Assembly (NCBI RefSeq): GCF_029227915.1 | Contig: NC_079887.1 | Coordinates: 10,852,001 to 10,912,000, forward strand | From: Hydractinia symbiolongicarpus | Taxonomy: Eukaryota; Cnidaria; Hydrozoa; Anthoathecata; Hydractiniidae | Direction: 5' to 3' | Length of the DNA: 60,000 nucleotides | Shown here: piece after piece, positions 1 to 10,759 of the stretch | Layout of the letters: every line of letters begins with the position of its first letter | Position numbering within the stretch: position 1 is the first letter of the stretch | Position numbers and translations under genes: made by a program | The notes under the pieces: model-generated | What the model saw: only the letters and a program-made list of their open reading frames with translations | What the model was told of the DNA's origin: nothing | The model's database searches: none

Positions 1-115
1 GCCGCCATATTAATTTGCATACAATAACATATATAACTTATCCTAAAAAACGAATAGCCTGCTATAGAAAGTGACTTTAGTTGAAAATGGAACAAAAATT
101 TGCATATATACTTAC

Positions 116-295
116 AGCAAACGTATGCTTATCAGCGTCCCAAAATTTGATGCTTAATGGTGTATCCACTTTATGAGGAGTGTCATCTTCGTCTTTCAAC
201 GCGATATCTCCATTTGATGTTCCGAACTGTAAAAATGTTGCATTGCACAAGCAACAAATTTCAGTAAGTAGAATTATCACATTCAAAATTTTCAT
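116..295 (-). CDS. First coding exon of a secreted/membrane protein (partial)
   Basis: An ATG at 295-293 opens 60 codons. They begin with a typical signal peptide (MKILNVIILLTEICCLCNA) and continue with a short polar stretch ending ..IKFWDADKHTFA. The exon closes at a good splice donor (GCT|GTAAGT-like, GT at 115-114), and the open frame beyond it soon meets a stop, so the rest of the gene lies left of the window. The family is not recognised. The residues after the leader are acidic and contain no cysteine, so no Ig or EGF fold can be claimed. It is transcribed away from the receptor pseudogene at 6-11 kb and has its own start, so it is probably a separate gene. The exon call rests only on the leader plus the donor. 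Confidence 0.4.
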
Positions 296-429
296 GACTT
301 CTTTACTGCTTCGTTTTTAAAAGTGATTTGATCAAGAGGGATAGCTTCTGCCGATTTATAAGAACGTCTTGTCGTAACGTGACTTTAATTAAATGGTATA
401 AATAGATCTATGTCATAGCTAAGCATTTT

Positions 430-662
430 TTACTTATTTTGATTGGGCGGTGCAATATTACTGGCTAATAATGTCAATACATTCAACCTTGTTCGTGTCC
501 TAAAGTTACATGTCCGCATTTTTTTATCTTGGACATTTAACAGAACTTGTTGCCTACGCGGAAGTATACGTTCTTTACACTTGCTTAAACATGCCCGCGG
601 TGTGGACCAAACCATGGACCTTGTGGTTTTAAAGCCAGTTCCATAACCACTACGCCATAAAT
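430..662 (-). repeat. Possible tRNA-derived SINE
   Basis: Read on the minus strand from about 662, the sequence contains TGGCGTAGTGG, a good pol III A-box-like motif. About 35 bases later comes GGTTTGGTCC, a degenerate B box. This is the spacing of a tRNA head, followed by about 170 bp of unrelated body. The long minus-strand open frame here (430-699) reads through this head and is probably not a protein. No clear target duplication was found. Confidence 0.4.
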
Positions 663-1625
663 TTGTGGTTAAGGTTAATTGCACGGTTATACCTGCCAAA
701 AAACCTCCGTCACATCACTATGTCTTCAGCAACTGCACCAAAGTTCATATTTTGGTTCAAGATAATTGCAAAGGTTCAAATTTGTGTTACTCTATTTTAT
801 GTTATTGACGATTACACAAACAGGGTCAATTGATGGCCTTCTTTTATTGTAAATCTATTTTCGCATATTGTACTTAATTTTCTAAACCATTAGAATAAAA
901 ACAAATAGATTTATGAAGGTAGAATGTTTTTCTGATTGATGAAAGTAATCATTCTCGACCCCAGAACTCGTTGAGATAAACCGAAGTTTTATTTTGAAAG
1001 AGGCCTGGAGAAAAGAATAGGAAATTAGGAAAATCCATTTTTTATCATCTAGTTTCAAAAATGCGTTTGGCAATGCATTTTTTTTATTCTTTCGAATTCA
1101 CTGTTCTGATAGGGTTTCTCTTTTTATTCGTATGGTTCAGCCAGTGAAGATCCTAATTTAACTGGCGAAGAAATTGTATGCTAATTTACAGCAGACCCAA
1201 ACCAAAGAGTTAAAAAAATTGCAGTTTTTTATCCACAATTGTTTGATTTAATGCCAAATTTCCTTTTAGTAATACTCAGGCGGTGAAGTCAAGATCGTGC
1301 TACGAACACACGAAATAGCAAATGTGATATATTTCTATCAAGTTTGTTGCAATATGTCCCTTGGATTATGTCAGGGCTACGTATTAGTTTAAAAAAATAA
1401 TACTTCTCAATAAATGAATATTTATTATTGGGAACACGTAAGAAAGTAGTCCAATGTCGAAGATTAGTGTAAACCTGATAATGTCGTTGACCGCAGCACA
1501 AAAAAATAATTTAATGAATGTATCCAACACTGTTCATACAAAAATTGCTTAGAATTTTGCTGATTTTAACACAGCTGTTACAGTGATTGCTTAGAAAAAA
1601 TACGTCTAATTTCTTTTGTATCGAT

Positions 1626-1651
1626 AAGATCATAGATTGATCTATGATCTT
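1626..1651. repeat. Short perfect palindrome
   Basis: Arms of 12 bp (AAGATCATAGAT / ATCTATGATCTT) are separated by TG. Low-complexity T-rich sequence follows. No function is apparent. Confidence 0.6.
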
Positions 1652-4049
1652 TTTTATGTACACGTATTTTTTCGTTGTTCCCTTTGTGTTCATCTGGAAT
1701 GATCATGCAGATAGGAGATGTTTATTGTGGCCTTTATGTTTACAACAACTACAGTAGTAGGAAAGATTGTGAATACTTGCTTGATATCACGAGTCAACTC
1801 GCTAATGACATGCAATATAATTAAACGTAGTCACACATTCACACACGGCAGTGTAATTGCTGAAATATACTTAAAATTAATAATATGGAAGTAGTTTTAA
1901 GTTCCTTATGACTTTAAAATTTTTAGTAAGAACAAAGTAGTTAAAAAGCAATAAATAAAAATGCCTTTTTCACCTGATAATCAGTGCTTTAGCTGAACGT
2001 TCAACGTGTGCCATATATACTACTAAGAGAGAACTTTGTAATGTCATTTCTCTGCAGGGGTAGAATGATTCTCAGTTTTATTGGATTTTATTTTATCAAT
2101 CTTGTTACAGAATGAATTTTTTTTGGTATCAAGGTTATTTAAATGCTAAATACAATTTCTGAATAGTTGACATTGCCGGGTCAAAATGCAAAACATATAT
2201 TTCTGCACGACTTCTGTATTGAAACCACTTTGTTTGTGTTTTTTGAAACAGTGAATTAAACCTGAACTAACTGCTCTTATCTAATATTTAAATACAAACC
2301 GTGAGATTTTGCATGTGAGAGAATAATTTGTTTATTCAAATTCCTACAAGATGCTGTTATTCAAATCCATAAAATAATGTTGACGGAAATTATTTGTATT
2401 TATGTAGACATTTGATTATGTAAGCCCACTACACTAAAATCATTTTTTAAAAATAACTGAATTTTAAATTGTTTTTCAAATTATCAAACGCGAAAGAATT
2501 TAATATAACTTCCCTAATGAGACAAAACACCATAATGCTTGCAGCTAGTAACAATTTTCTTCGAGGAATTTTTTTGGACAAATATTAAAGTAATTACCAT
2601 TTCGATTCTTTTGTATTTTTTTAACCCTCCACAAAGAACTTTGACTCTTTGTACAATGTCATACTCTTCCCTCAATGTTCGAGTTGTTTTACTTTAACCT
2701 GGATTATAAGTTTGTTTATGTAAGCAACGTTGCAATGAGAAGCAGGATTGCATAAGTTGCCACTTTTTTTTATGGTATTGTATCGTAGAATAATAAATAA
2801 ATTCATTCTGCACCGCACGACAGGTTTTTTCGAAGTTGTGTTTAGAAGTAGTAACTTTTTATGTGGATAAACGAAAGTTCTCGAAGTACCAGCCGGTTCT
2901 GGCATATAAAATAGCAATATGTACTTTTCAATCTTGGAAGAATGGACAATTATAACGCCTGCTCGCTGACAAAAAGTAAGAGAAATTAGTGTGCATGTCT
3001 GTAGTTTTATGCAAGAAATTAAAATTAAAATTATTAATTTATTTAGATTTATTTAGATTTATTTTGTGTTCCATTTTTCAACACATATCTTCTCTGATAG
3101 GAGAAATTAGTGTGCAATTAGTGTTCAACCTTTGTAAACAAAATATTTCCATTATATACGTGTTTTTCTGTTGTTATTGAATGACAACCTACCGTTGCAC
3201 ACTAGATTTAGCGTAACAGTACAGTTTTATTAAACTGTATCCATATTTGCACAATGTGATTTCACATTAGGGACAGATATTTCTCTGTAAAATGCACAGG
3301 AGTGATTTATATATTTATTTGGAGTCGTTTAGCTATCCATATTATATGTATATATGTATTTTAATGCAGTGATTTTAAATACTTTATATAGTTAGCCCAA
3401 AAATACATAGTTCCGCAGGGCAGTTTCAGTTGTACGATGAAGGAACTTTAAAAAAGTAAATAAAAAATAATAATCTACAAAGCAGTTCTCCATACACTCC
3501 ATATATTTTATAAATATAAACATAAGAAAATAGGGTGCTGGTAGAAAATGTCATTACTTTGACCAGCAGAAAATTTTTTCGTGGTTTGATGTGTGGCAAA
3601 TTCGATAGAATAAAAATGGGTTAATGGGAACAAAAAATGTATGTTAAATTCTTGAATGAAAGTTAATGATAAGATTTCATCGTAACGGCTATTTCTTCCC
3701 CTCTCCACCTGCTCTAACTGTAACCTTACTTAAAGAGATAGGTAAAGCATTTCTCAAACAATCATATAACAAAAATATAAATTACTGAACATATTCTTTT
3801 GATTTATCACAGTCGTTTGTTTATGGAGAAGTGTATTGGTTTCGCAGTTGTCTATGCTCTTAGTTTCAGTATAAAAAAGTAAATCATATTTCGTCTGCGT
3901 CACAGTTAAATATTTTAGGCGATACAGAAATAAGTTTTTTTGGAATACGCTCGCTTATCCTCTATATAACGTGTACGGACAGCTCCAGCTATCGTGGCAC
4001 CATTTTGCGCACAAACAGACATACAGGTATTATTAATACTGAGATAACT

Positions 4050-4110
4050 TTAACCCTATTCGGTTCGGGGGGGGGGGACGGATTCCGCCCCCCCCCCCCC
4101 CTGACAGTTT
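4050..4110 (+). mobile_element. Left end of a piggyBac-like element with G11/C14 tracts
   Basis: TTAA at 4050-4053 is followed by CCCTATTCGG, the same TTAA-CCCTATT start as the full element at 8766. A run of 11 G, the spacer ACGGATTCCG and a run of 14 C follow, and can fold back on each other. A right end is not certain: GGGTTAA near 5130 could be one, but its inverted repeat is poor. Only the left end is annotated. Confidence 0.5.
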
Positions 4111-6194
4111 TTTTTAATAACTCCTTATTGCTATGTTATATGGCTATGAAACTTACTGAGTTTCAATATTTATCTATTACACACCTGCATGCAAAAATTT
4201 TAGGTCCCATACCTTTCAGAGGCTTTATTATTGGTCATTACTCGAAACTACCGCTAAAAATCTCAATGAAATCCTTATAATGGGGAAAATTTAATAACTC
4301 CTGTTAGGATTATCTTTAGAACTTAAAACTTGCAACACACCTTTTTTATTAGGAAGAATCATTTTGCATAATTTGGTCACGTTAATAATCCGACTTCCCG
4401 GTTTTGTCGGATCTTACCCGAAAATCGGAAAAAACTGGGTTTTCTCGCAATTTTTGGCAATTTTGTATGCGATTCACGTAAAAACCGGAAAATATGTTAA
4501 ATATTTTATTTATCTTTCAGAAACTTCAAACAGAATGCAAAAAGTTGCTCTGGAACAAAAGTAATTAATTTGTAAGCATATAGTGGCATTTTTAACAAGT
4601 TTCCAGCTTCTAATGACGTCACAGAAAATGTGCTGACGCAAGCAAAAATTTATTGCTACCATTTTGTTCCTTTTATGACGTACTATTAATGTAAAATAAT
4701 TTCTTCCAATCCTTGAAATATTCATCGTCAATAAAGTTAATTGTATATTCTCGTTTTTGCGAAGAACACAAAATGAAAACTTTTAAAGCCTGCCAAATGT
4801 ATAAACGTAAGCACGCCCGCTTCCCCTGAAATACAAACGTTCTTATATATAAAAGAGTGCGTAGACTTTAGGTATTGTTAACATTGCGCAAGCTATATTA
4901 AGTGTTATATCTTATTTTCCGGTTTGCTTTTATATCCAGTTAGAAGCTACCGAGAGGGTTCTTATCGGCTTTATTTTTAACCTAACTGCTTCCGTGTTTC
5001 TGTTACAGCCATATTCGATGTCTATTTTTCTTCAATATTGCCGAAAAATATTGTCTTATTTGTTATCTTTTTGACGTTACGGCGCGACGTCAATAGCATT
5101 AACAGTTAAAAGCAATAGCATTTTAGGGTTAAATAACTTCGAAACGATATAGTGACGTCGGTTATTTTTTACTGATTGGATAACTAGAATCAACCTGGGA
5201 CTAAATTGGTTGAGTGTCCCTAACCTAGGTCTTGATTTCGTTTTAGAATAAACAGGTCGGTTACGTAAACCTTAAGAATTTGTCGTGTTGTCCTGAATTT
5301 GAATATTCCGTTACGTCAATGACTCCCTTAAGTACTATTAAGTTGATTTATATTTAGAACATATCATTATGTAAAAAACGAGCTTTTAATTCCATTAGGA
5401 AATTCACTTTTCTTTGCATATATATGTTTTATCCTATGTTCATACTTCTTTTTTTATGTTTAAAATCCATCCACTCAGGCTTATTTTGGGACCCTAGAAG
5501 AAGAATACATTATTCTGACTGGCGAACCAGCGGATTCTTTCTTGTGTTAAGAAGTAAAGCGTTCCAGATTAAAAGTTTTCTAATAGTTTGCTAGGAGGAA
5601 AAAAATGCTTAAGAAATGTAATTCTTTTCAAAAATAATAAAACAACATCTTATTGTTTAATAACAAAAATAAGAAGAAAATCACTGCCACAGAATTTTTA
5701 TTTGGATGGTTTTTGAGATACAAATAAAATTGTTTTCCTGCCGTAAGTTTCAGTTAATATTACAGCATTTCGTAAAAAATAAGGGGAAATTATACTTAAA
5801 TATAACAATAGAAATGATATTCGCAAGCGATGAAGAATGAATATCTTCTGACAATAAAAGGGGCAGAAAAACTTTTTAAGCCATTTTCCTTTGTTATTAT
5901 CTTTCTTTTTATACTTTTAGAAAACATTGTTGGGAACTTTTTTTATAAAAAGCAACTGCTTGAAGAAAAAATTTACAAAATAAATTTATTGATCATTATA
6001 AATTAAAAAGATAAAACGGCTACCTTTTTAGGTATATAATTAAACAATTAAGCTTTGTTGATTAAACCTTTCCCCTCCTCAATCTTCTCCTCCTCAATAA
6101 AATGACTCTGCCCGACAAATTACAATAAATACAATTTTCAAGCAGGCGCTTCCAAGGTTAATCGAACACACCGGTTATATAAGACAGTAGTTAT

Positions 6195-6502
6195 TTAGGT
6201 TTTCTCTTTTAATGATGCTGGAGAAACTTCATAACCGTTAGGTGGATTTTCATAAGCTGCTACATTACTAGCATTCAAACTGGTATAACTTTCTCGATTA
6301 GGTTCATCAAATTCCATGTATTCTACATCGTTTATATTGGATGCAGGAATCTCCACTCTCGCGTTGATGTTGTTATTTTCTTTCGCACGTTCTACGTTTC
6401 TATATTTGTATGTGATGAAGAGAATTGTTAGTAAAACCACAACCATGAAGCTTGCAACTGCACACACCACAATGTATATTGTGTTCGTACTGCTGCAAGT
6501 AT
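6195..6502 (-). pseudogene. Transmembrane and tyrosine-rich cytoplasmic tail exon
   Basis: Spliced after the Ig exon in matching phase (G|AT), this terminal exon encodes a short stalk, a strong membrane segment (IYIVVCAVASFMVVVLLTIL), a basic stop-transfer YKYRNVERAK and a tail of about 70 residues ending at TAA 6197-6195. The tail holds tyrosines in VEYMEF, ESYTSL, AAYENP and NGYEVSP, close to but not perfect ITIM/adaptor motifs. It is the only exon of the gene without a lesion. It may simply be young decay, or the exon may still be used by another transcript. Confidence 0.65.
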
Positions 6503-6623
6503 CTAGAATAATAAAGTAGGTTAACAATAAAAAAATAATCTTAAAATCTTTTTCTTAAATTCGTTTATCTAGACCGTCCTTTAAGAAAACGTAATCAATA
6601 AGCCTACTGAAATAACACACTAC

Positions 6624-6836
6624 CTTCTGTCAGGTGAATATTATAATACTTTTTATCTCCACATGTTTATGTGCCAGAATCAGTTGTTTGGACATTTCGA
6701 ACTTCCATTGAATTGCGCTTAAAATTGTATTTGGTATTATTCTTCAATGCTTTTCCATTAAATGTCCAATACAACGTACTGAATGAGCAACCTAGTACTA
6801 TTGTATCGTCTTGTTTTGCTTTGATGCTGAAGTTTT
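6624..6836 (-). pseudogene. Ig-like domain exon, with in-frame TAA
   Basis: The 213-nt phase 1-1 exon encodes an Ig fold signature. The first Cys is in VLGCSF and the core Trp in LYWTFNGK. SMEVRNVQTTDSGT follows, then TAA, then TCGDKKYY. The stop sits exactly on the Tyr of the DxGxYxC motif, so a single substitution (TAT or TAC to TAA) explains it. Family-level recognition is secure; the Ig subtype is not assigned. Confidence 0.75.
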
Positions 6837-7552
6837 CTAAATAGAAATATGAACGAATTTATTTACTACCGTACATACCGCATTCCTATGCAGGCTCCGA
6901 TCTCGGTTTCCTGACTCAATGTGTGTCCTTTTAATTTTAATAGTTAAGTGCGAAAGGAATTCGAACTTTCTGTACGTGAGATATAATTGCGTTAATCTTA
7001 ATCTGAACAGAGAAAAAGGACCATTTAATTATAATAAAAATAAGGCATATAATGTCGCAGATACCATAAATTACTATTTTGTGACTAGCCCATGAAAAAA
7101 TCCAATTTTGCAGAAAAGCAATTAAAAAGATTAATTATCTCAAAGATTTTAATTGTGTCAGCACATATTATACCCTCTGCTACGAACGGTTAAGGAACTA
7201 TCCAGTCCCTTTGGCTAAAAATACAATTTTGATATTACCTGTCAATCTTTTGTTGAAGTAAATCGTCACATGAATTTACCATTGATAAAAAAACACAAGC
7301 GCAAATATAATTCAGTTTCAGTTTTTTTGTCTTTTTTGATTTTGTTATACATATTATACATATTTGTATTAATGCTTTACCCCGTTACTTTCCTTTAATT
7401 ATTCGTAATTGAGTTTTTATATAAATAAAATTCATTAAAGGTTATGGGCATCAGACCACCACGGCGATTACGAGCCCTCAAAAACGCAAGTCCTATTAAA
7501 GACGTGCAACAAGAATCTAAGGAAAAGCGAATAAATTACCACATATATTTAC

Positions 7553-7775
7553 CTGCCAGGAACAACACAGCCATGCTTTAGACAGAAACAATTTCCTTCT
7601 AGCGGTAAATTATATGTTACTTTGACTTCTGGATTTACGCATTTCACGATAGTTTTTTCACAAGAGTTTTTGCAATCAGGTTTCCCTACAAGTGTGCAGC
7701 TGCATCTTTCTGTACAGTTTGATGTAAGCTCATACTTTTGGCTTGTCAAATTTTGTCAATTCCTTTTACAATCAA
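7553..7775 (-). pseudogene. Cysteine-rich extracellular exon of the receptor pseudogene
   Basis: After the acceptor (TTAATTTAG) the frame gives DCKRN, TGA, then a run with ten cysteines (NCTERCSCTLVGKPDCKNSC ... GNCFCLKHGCVVPG) and a donor CAG|GTAAAT. The C-x-C pairs resemble von Willebrand C-type or similar small disulfide domains, but I cannot assign a family. The 3' end leaves two bases, whereas the Ig exon needs one. Confidence 0.55.
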
Positions 7776-7963
7776 CTAAATTAAGAAAATGCTTATTGTA
7801 AATGAAATACACTAAATGATTCAGAATCAGGTTGTTTCTAAACAATGTCTTTCTTAGTCCGTTCGACGTTGGGCGCAGATACTACAATAGAAAGAATATA
7901 GTTACTCCCCTTCTTTATTTCTATCTATCCTCCTAGCTAGTACACAATAACAAAGTCTTATAC

Positions 7964-8156
7964 CATATGTATGCAGTAGTATTGACGTCTTTTAATGTGT
8001 TAACATTATTTCCATGCAATAAGCAACCGTCATTGATCCAAGTCGCTCAATAGCATTTTGCATTATTTTTGCATTTTTCCATACAGTCATATTCACCCAG
8101 TCGAAGCTCTTCAAAGTAAGGCGAGTACCTTTCTTCAGGACGTTTTAAACATTTTG
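7964..8156 (-). pseudogene. PAN/apple domain exon C, with in-frame TGA and 5-bp deletion
   Basis: The frame reads KCLKRPEERYSPYFEE ..DCMEKCKNNAKCY, then TGA (where exon B has Arg), then ATWINDGCLLHGNNVNTLK. At the 3' end the TAAAG before the donor in exons A and B is missing, giving ACATATG|GTATAAG and a length of 193 nt. Loss of the last Cys and of phase makes this copy doubly broken. Confidence 0.7.
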
Positions 8157-8241
8157 CTAAATTGCAGAGGTACTGCTCATAATATGTTTCAAAAATCCCG
8201 GACAGAATAGTGTTAAAAAGTTTTTAATGGAGTAAAAGTAC

Positions 8242-8438
8242 CTTTACATATGTATCCGGTAGAATTAACAACTTTTCCTGTTCAAAAATATCTCCATGCA
8301 AATAGCAATCGCCATTAATCCATGTTGCTCTATAGCATTTTATATTATTTTCAAAATTTATCATGCATTCATTTTTATTCGATCGAGATACCTCAAAGTG
8401 AGGCGAGTAACTTTCTCCAATACATTCTATACATTTTG
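8242..8438 (-). pseudogene. PAN/apple domain exon B, with 1-base frameshift
   Basis: The frame reads KCIECIGESYSPHFE ..ECM..ENNIKCYRATWINGDCYLHGDIFE and then shifts, because one A present in exon A (GAAACAGG) is missing here (GAACAGG). Past that point the original GYICK ending is in another frame. At 197 nt against 198 in exon A, the length alone shows the deletion. The donor is AAAG|GTAC. Confidence 0.7.
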
Positions 8439-8761
8439 CTAAAAAAAAGAAGAAAGATAAAGAAATTGTTTCTTTTATTTCGTTAATTTAATTTAACGGC
8501 GAGAACAATAAGTTGCAGATTAGTGGAAAGCGGTGGTGGTGACCAGTCTTTACACTACCTATATGTTTAACAAAGAGAAAAACCATGGTACCATTTCTGC
8601 TATGCCGTTGTTTCTGTGTTGATTAAAAAGATATAAATCAATAAAAACTCGTTGTTACTGCTGCGTATTGCGGAAGAAATAATTACAAAAATCAAGTCAC
8701 GGTTTTTTACAGTAGCTACACAAATATTATTGTACCTGATGCATGGCGTAAACGTAGACGT

Positions 8762-9675
8762 TTAACCCTATTTCGTGTGGGCTTTTTTTACGCTTATAAG
8801 TGGAGGAGGGGGGGGGGCATAAAGTGCCCGCGGGCTGTAACTTTTTATTAAGTTTGGTTTTAAGTGACGAAACTTGGCACAAAGAAGCATCAATATGTTG
8901 TGACTTAATGAGTGACAAAATATTTAGGTTGACATCTCATCACAAGAAGTAATGACGTCATAATGAGACAATGGTTGAAGAAAATAGGTCTTTCTTGGAA
9001 ATTCTCGTTTTTGTATCTTTTTTAAAACATATACAGTACTAGTCATTAAAAAAGTAATATAAGAATATAAGATATTATTACGAACATTAACGGGTGGTAT
9101 AAAGACAAAGGATTTCCCTAAGGAGAAAATGGAAATCGATCAGAATTCAATTCTTCAAGAATTTTTTTTTAAAAATCTACATTTAAGAATCTTAGTTTTA
9201 GTAGCTGTCATGGAATAAAACTTGATATATCTATTAGCACTTATGTCAGTAGCTACTTAACAAGGACAATTTGGATTGACATGGGACAAAATGACCTATG
9301 ACGTCATCATATGACAATCGAAATAGAGAAATGGGAATTTACAAACATTCCGGTTCCGGTGTGTAAATTACACAGTATGCATTTCAATTTTGTATGATGA
9401 CTTTTTGTCACTATTACATACATAATCAAATATTCATACAACTGGTTAGTTTAGAAAGCGTTTATTTTTAAAAAAGTTGATATGGCCACCTGTCAAAAAG
9501 GACAAAGTGACATTGACAGGACAAATTTTGAACATATCTTTTTTTATTTTCCAAGAGTCCAATAAAAGCTAGGAATAGTCACAAGATTTCAGGTAATTTC
9601 ATCCAGTATTTAAAAAGTTATTGGACTTTGAAAATGCCGCAAGCACTTTATGCCCCCCATACCAAATAGGGTTAA
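8762..9675. mobile_element. piggyBac-like non-autonomous element with TTAA duplications
   Basis: The element runs from CCCTATTT at 8766 to AAATAGGG at 9671. It is flanked by TTAA on both sides (8762-8765 and 9672-9675), the hallmark target site of piggyBac transposons. Inverted ends also share GGGGCATAAAGTGC after a 27-bp insertion in the left arm. The interior (906 bp) has no transposase and holds TGACGTCA sites at about 8953 and 9299. It lies between apple exons A and B of the receptor pseudogene. Confidence 0.75.
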
Positions 9676-9942
9676 CGATAAAACGAAGATATGTTATGTT
9701 TTACATATATTTTCAAAGTATAGATGTAAAGAACATATATGACGGAAATTCACTTTAGTTTGCTAGTAAATCATGAACAAAGAAACACGGTTAGGCGATG
9801 TCAAATCGTTGAAATACCTTTTGTGACAAACTCAATAAAGCAAAATCTTGTACATCCGCTTTTAAGGAGAAAAAAATGATAATCTGGTTATTAATACGGT
9901 ATTGCAGATGGTCGCGATGTATGATACATTTCCTAAAGCCAG

Positions 9943-9987
9943 CAAGAAATAATAATAATAACAATAATAATAATGACAATAATAAGT
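9943..9987. repeat. (AAT)n microsatellite
   Basis: About 45 bases of imperfect AAT trinucleotides with scattered C and G substitutions. It accounts for the leucine-rich minus-strand open frame here. Confidence 0.7.
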
Positions 9988-10548
9988 TCTAAAAACTGCC
10001 CGCAATTACTGAAAGACAACTTGAAAATGATTTTTCGTACCATTCTTACTAACACCTGTGAAAAAATGTTCAATAAAATTAAAAAAGAATGTCAATCCAG
10101 AAGTATATTTTTGTTCTTTCCAGCAAGTGTAAAAGGGACTTAAATTGGCTTATCAGCCTGCCTGTCTGCCTGAAAATTTTAAAACCATTATATCTCCAAT
10201 CCTATGCATTGTTTTAATCAGCGATTCAACCTTTACACATTACAGACAACGGATAAATTTGGCCATTTTTTCTGTATATGCAATTCTGACGTCAATAAAA
10301 CAACTAAAACAACCTATTTTTTCATTGCATTTCTGTTTAAGTGGATTTTTCAAAAGGCCAACAGGCAAAGTTCTGAAAAAATCATTTTGCGTATTGACAG
10401 GTCATTTCTGGGGCTTCCAAAATTTAAATGATGGAATTTTTTGTATTTATCCCCCGCCAAAATAGATTTTCTACGGGATTACCGACTAGTTTTGTATATT
10501 TCTAAAACTATGCCATATGAATAAGGACACAATGACAAAGTCTTATAC

Positions 10549-10746
10549 CTTTACATATGTATCCAATAGAGTTAACGTCTTTTCCTGTTTCAAAAGCGCC
10601 TCCATGCAAATATCAATTGCCATGGAGCAATGTTGCTCTGTGGCATTTTGCATTACTTATACATTTTTTCATGCAATCACTTTCATCCACGCCAAGCACC
10701 TCAAAGTGAGAAAAATATCTTTCTCCAGGACGCTTAAGACATTTTG
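10549..10746 (-). pseudogene. PAN/apple domain exon A, with in-frame TGA
   Basis: After the acceptor (CTTTAG) the frame reads KCLKRPGERYFSHFE, then ..DCMKKC..NAKCHRATLLHGN, then the stop, then YLHGGAFETGKDVN..GYICK. The spacing of Cys, the C-x3-C and NAKC-x-A steps and the final GYIC match a PAN/apple fold of about 65 residues. Length is 198 nt, an exact phase 1-1 cassette. The stop replaces the Cys that exon B shows as GDCYLHG. Confidence 0.7.
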
Positions 10747-10759
10747 CTAAAGTGAAGAA

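Larger units (their letters stand above)
296..6190. other. Gene-poor AT-rich stretch
   Basis: Apart from the SINE-like piece (430-662), a 12-bp-arm palindrome (1626-1651) and a piggyBac-like end at 4050, no exon with family similarity or a convincing splice-bounded frame was found. About 50 bp near 1306 (CGAAATAGCAAATGTGATAT) recur as diverged copies near 11690, 18970 and 24018, suggesting a dispersed element. Confidence 0.5.
6195..10746 (-). pseudogene. Decayed receptor gene: three PAN/apple exons, Cys-rich exon, Ig exon, TM/Tyr-tail exon
   Basis: Six GT-AG-bounded exons lie in order on the minus strand: apple A 10746-10549, apple B 8438-8242, apple C 8156-7964, cysteine-rich 7775-7553, Ig 6836-6624, transmembrane/tail 6502-6195. 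Most are compatible with phase 1-1 cassettes, as is usual for modular extracellular proteins. Lesions: A has TGA at 10615-10613 replacing a conserved Cys. B is 197 nt, not 198 (one base lost in GAA-CAGG). C has TGA at 8049-8047 replacing Arg and lacks 5 bases at its donor. The Cys-rich exon has TGA near its start and an end phase that does not fit the Ig exon. The Ig exon has TAA at 6669-6667 in the DSGxYxC motif. Only the tail exon is clean. No leader exon was found. The architecture suggests a cell-surface recognition receptor; that role is inference. Confidence 0.75.

Noticed and set aside
9791-9979. Leucine-rich minus-strand frame as a signal peptide
   Set aside because: The leucines are the (AAT)n microsatellite read on the minus strand.
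10145-10465. 106-codon plus-strand frame
   Set aside because: No domain or splice context; the composition looks like translated AT-rich spacer.
10613-10615. TGA at a conserved cysteine of apple exon A as possible selenocysteine
   Set aside because: Neighbouring exons carry a TGA at an Arg position, a TAA and indels, so ordinary decay explains it; no SECIS element was looked for successfully.
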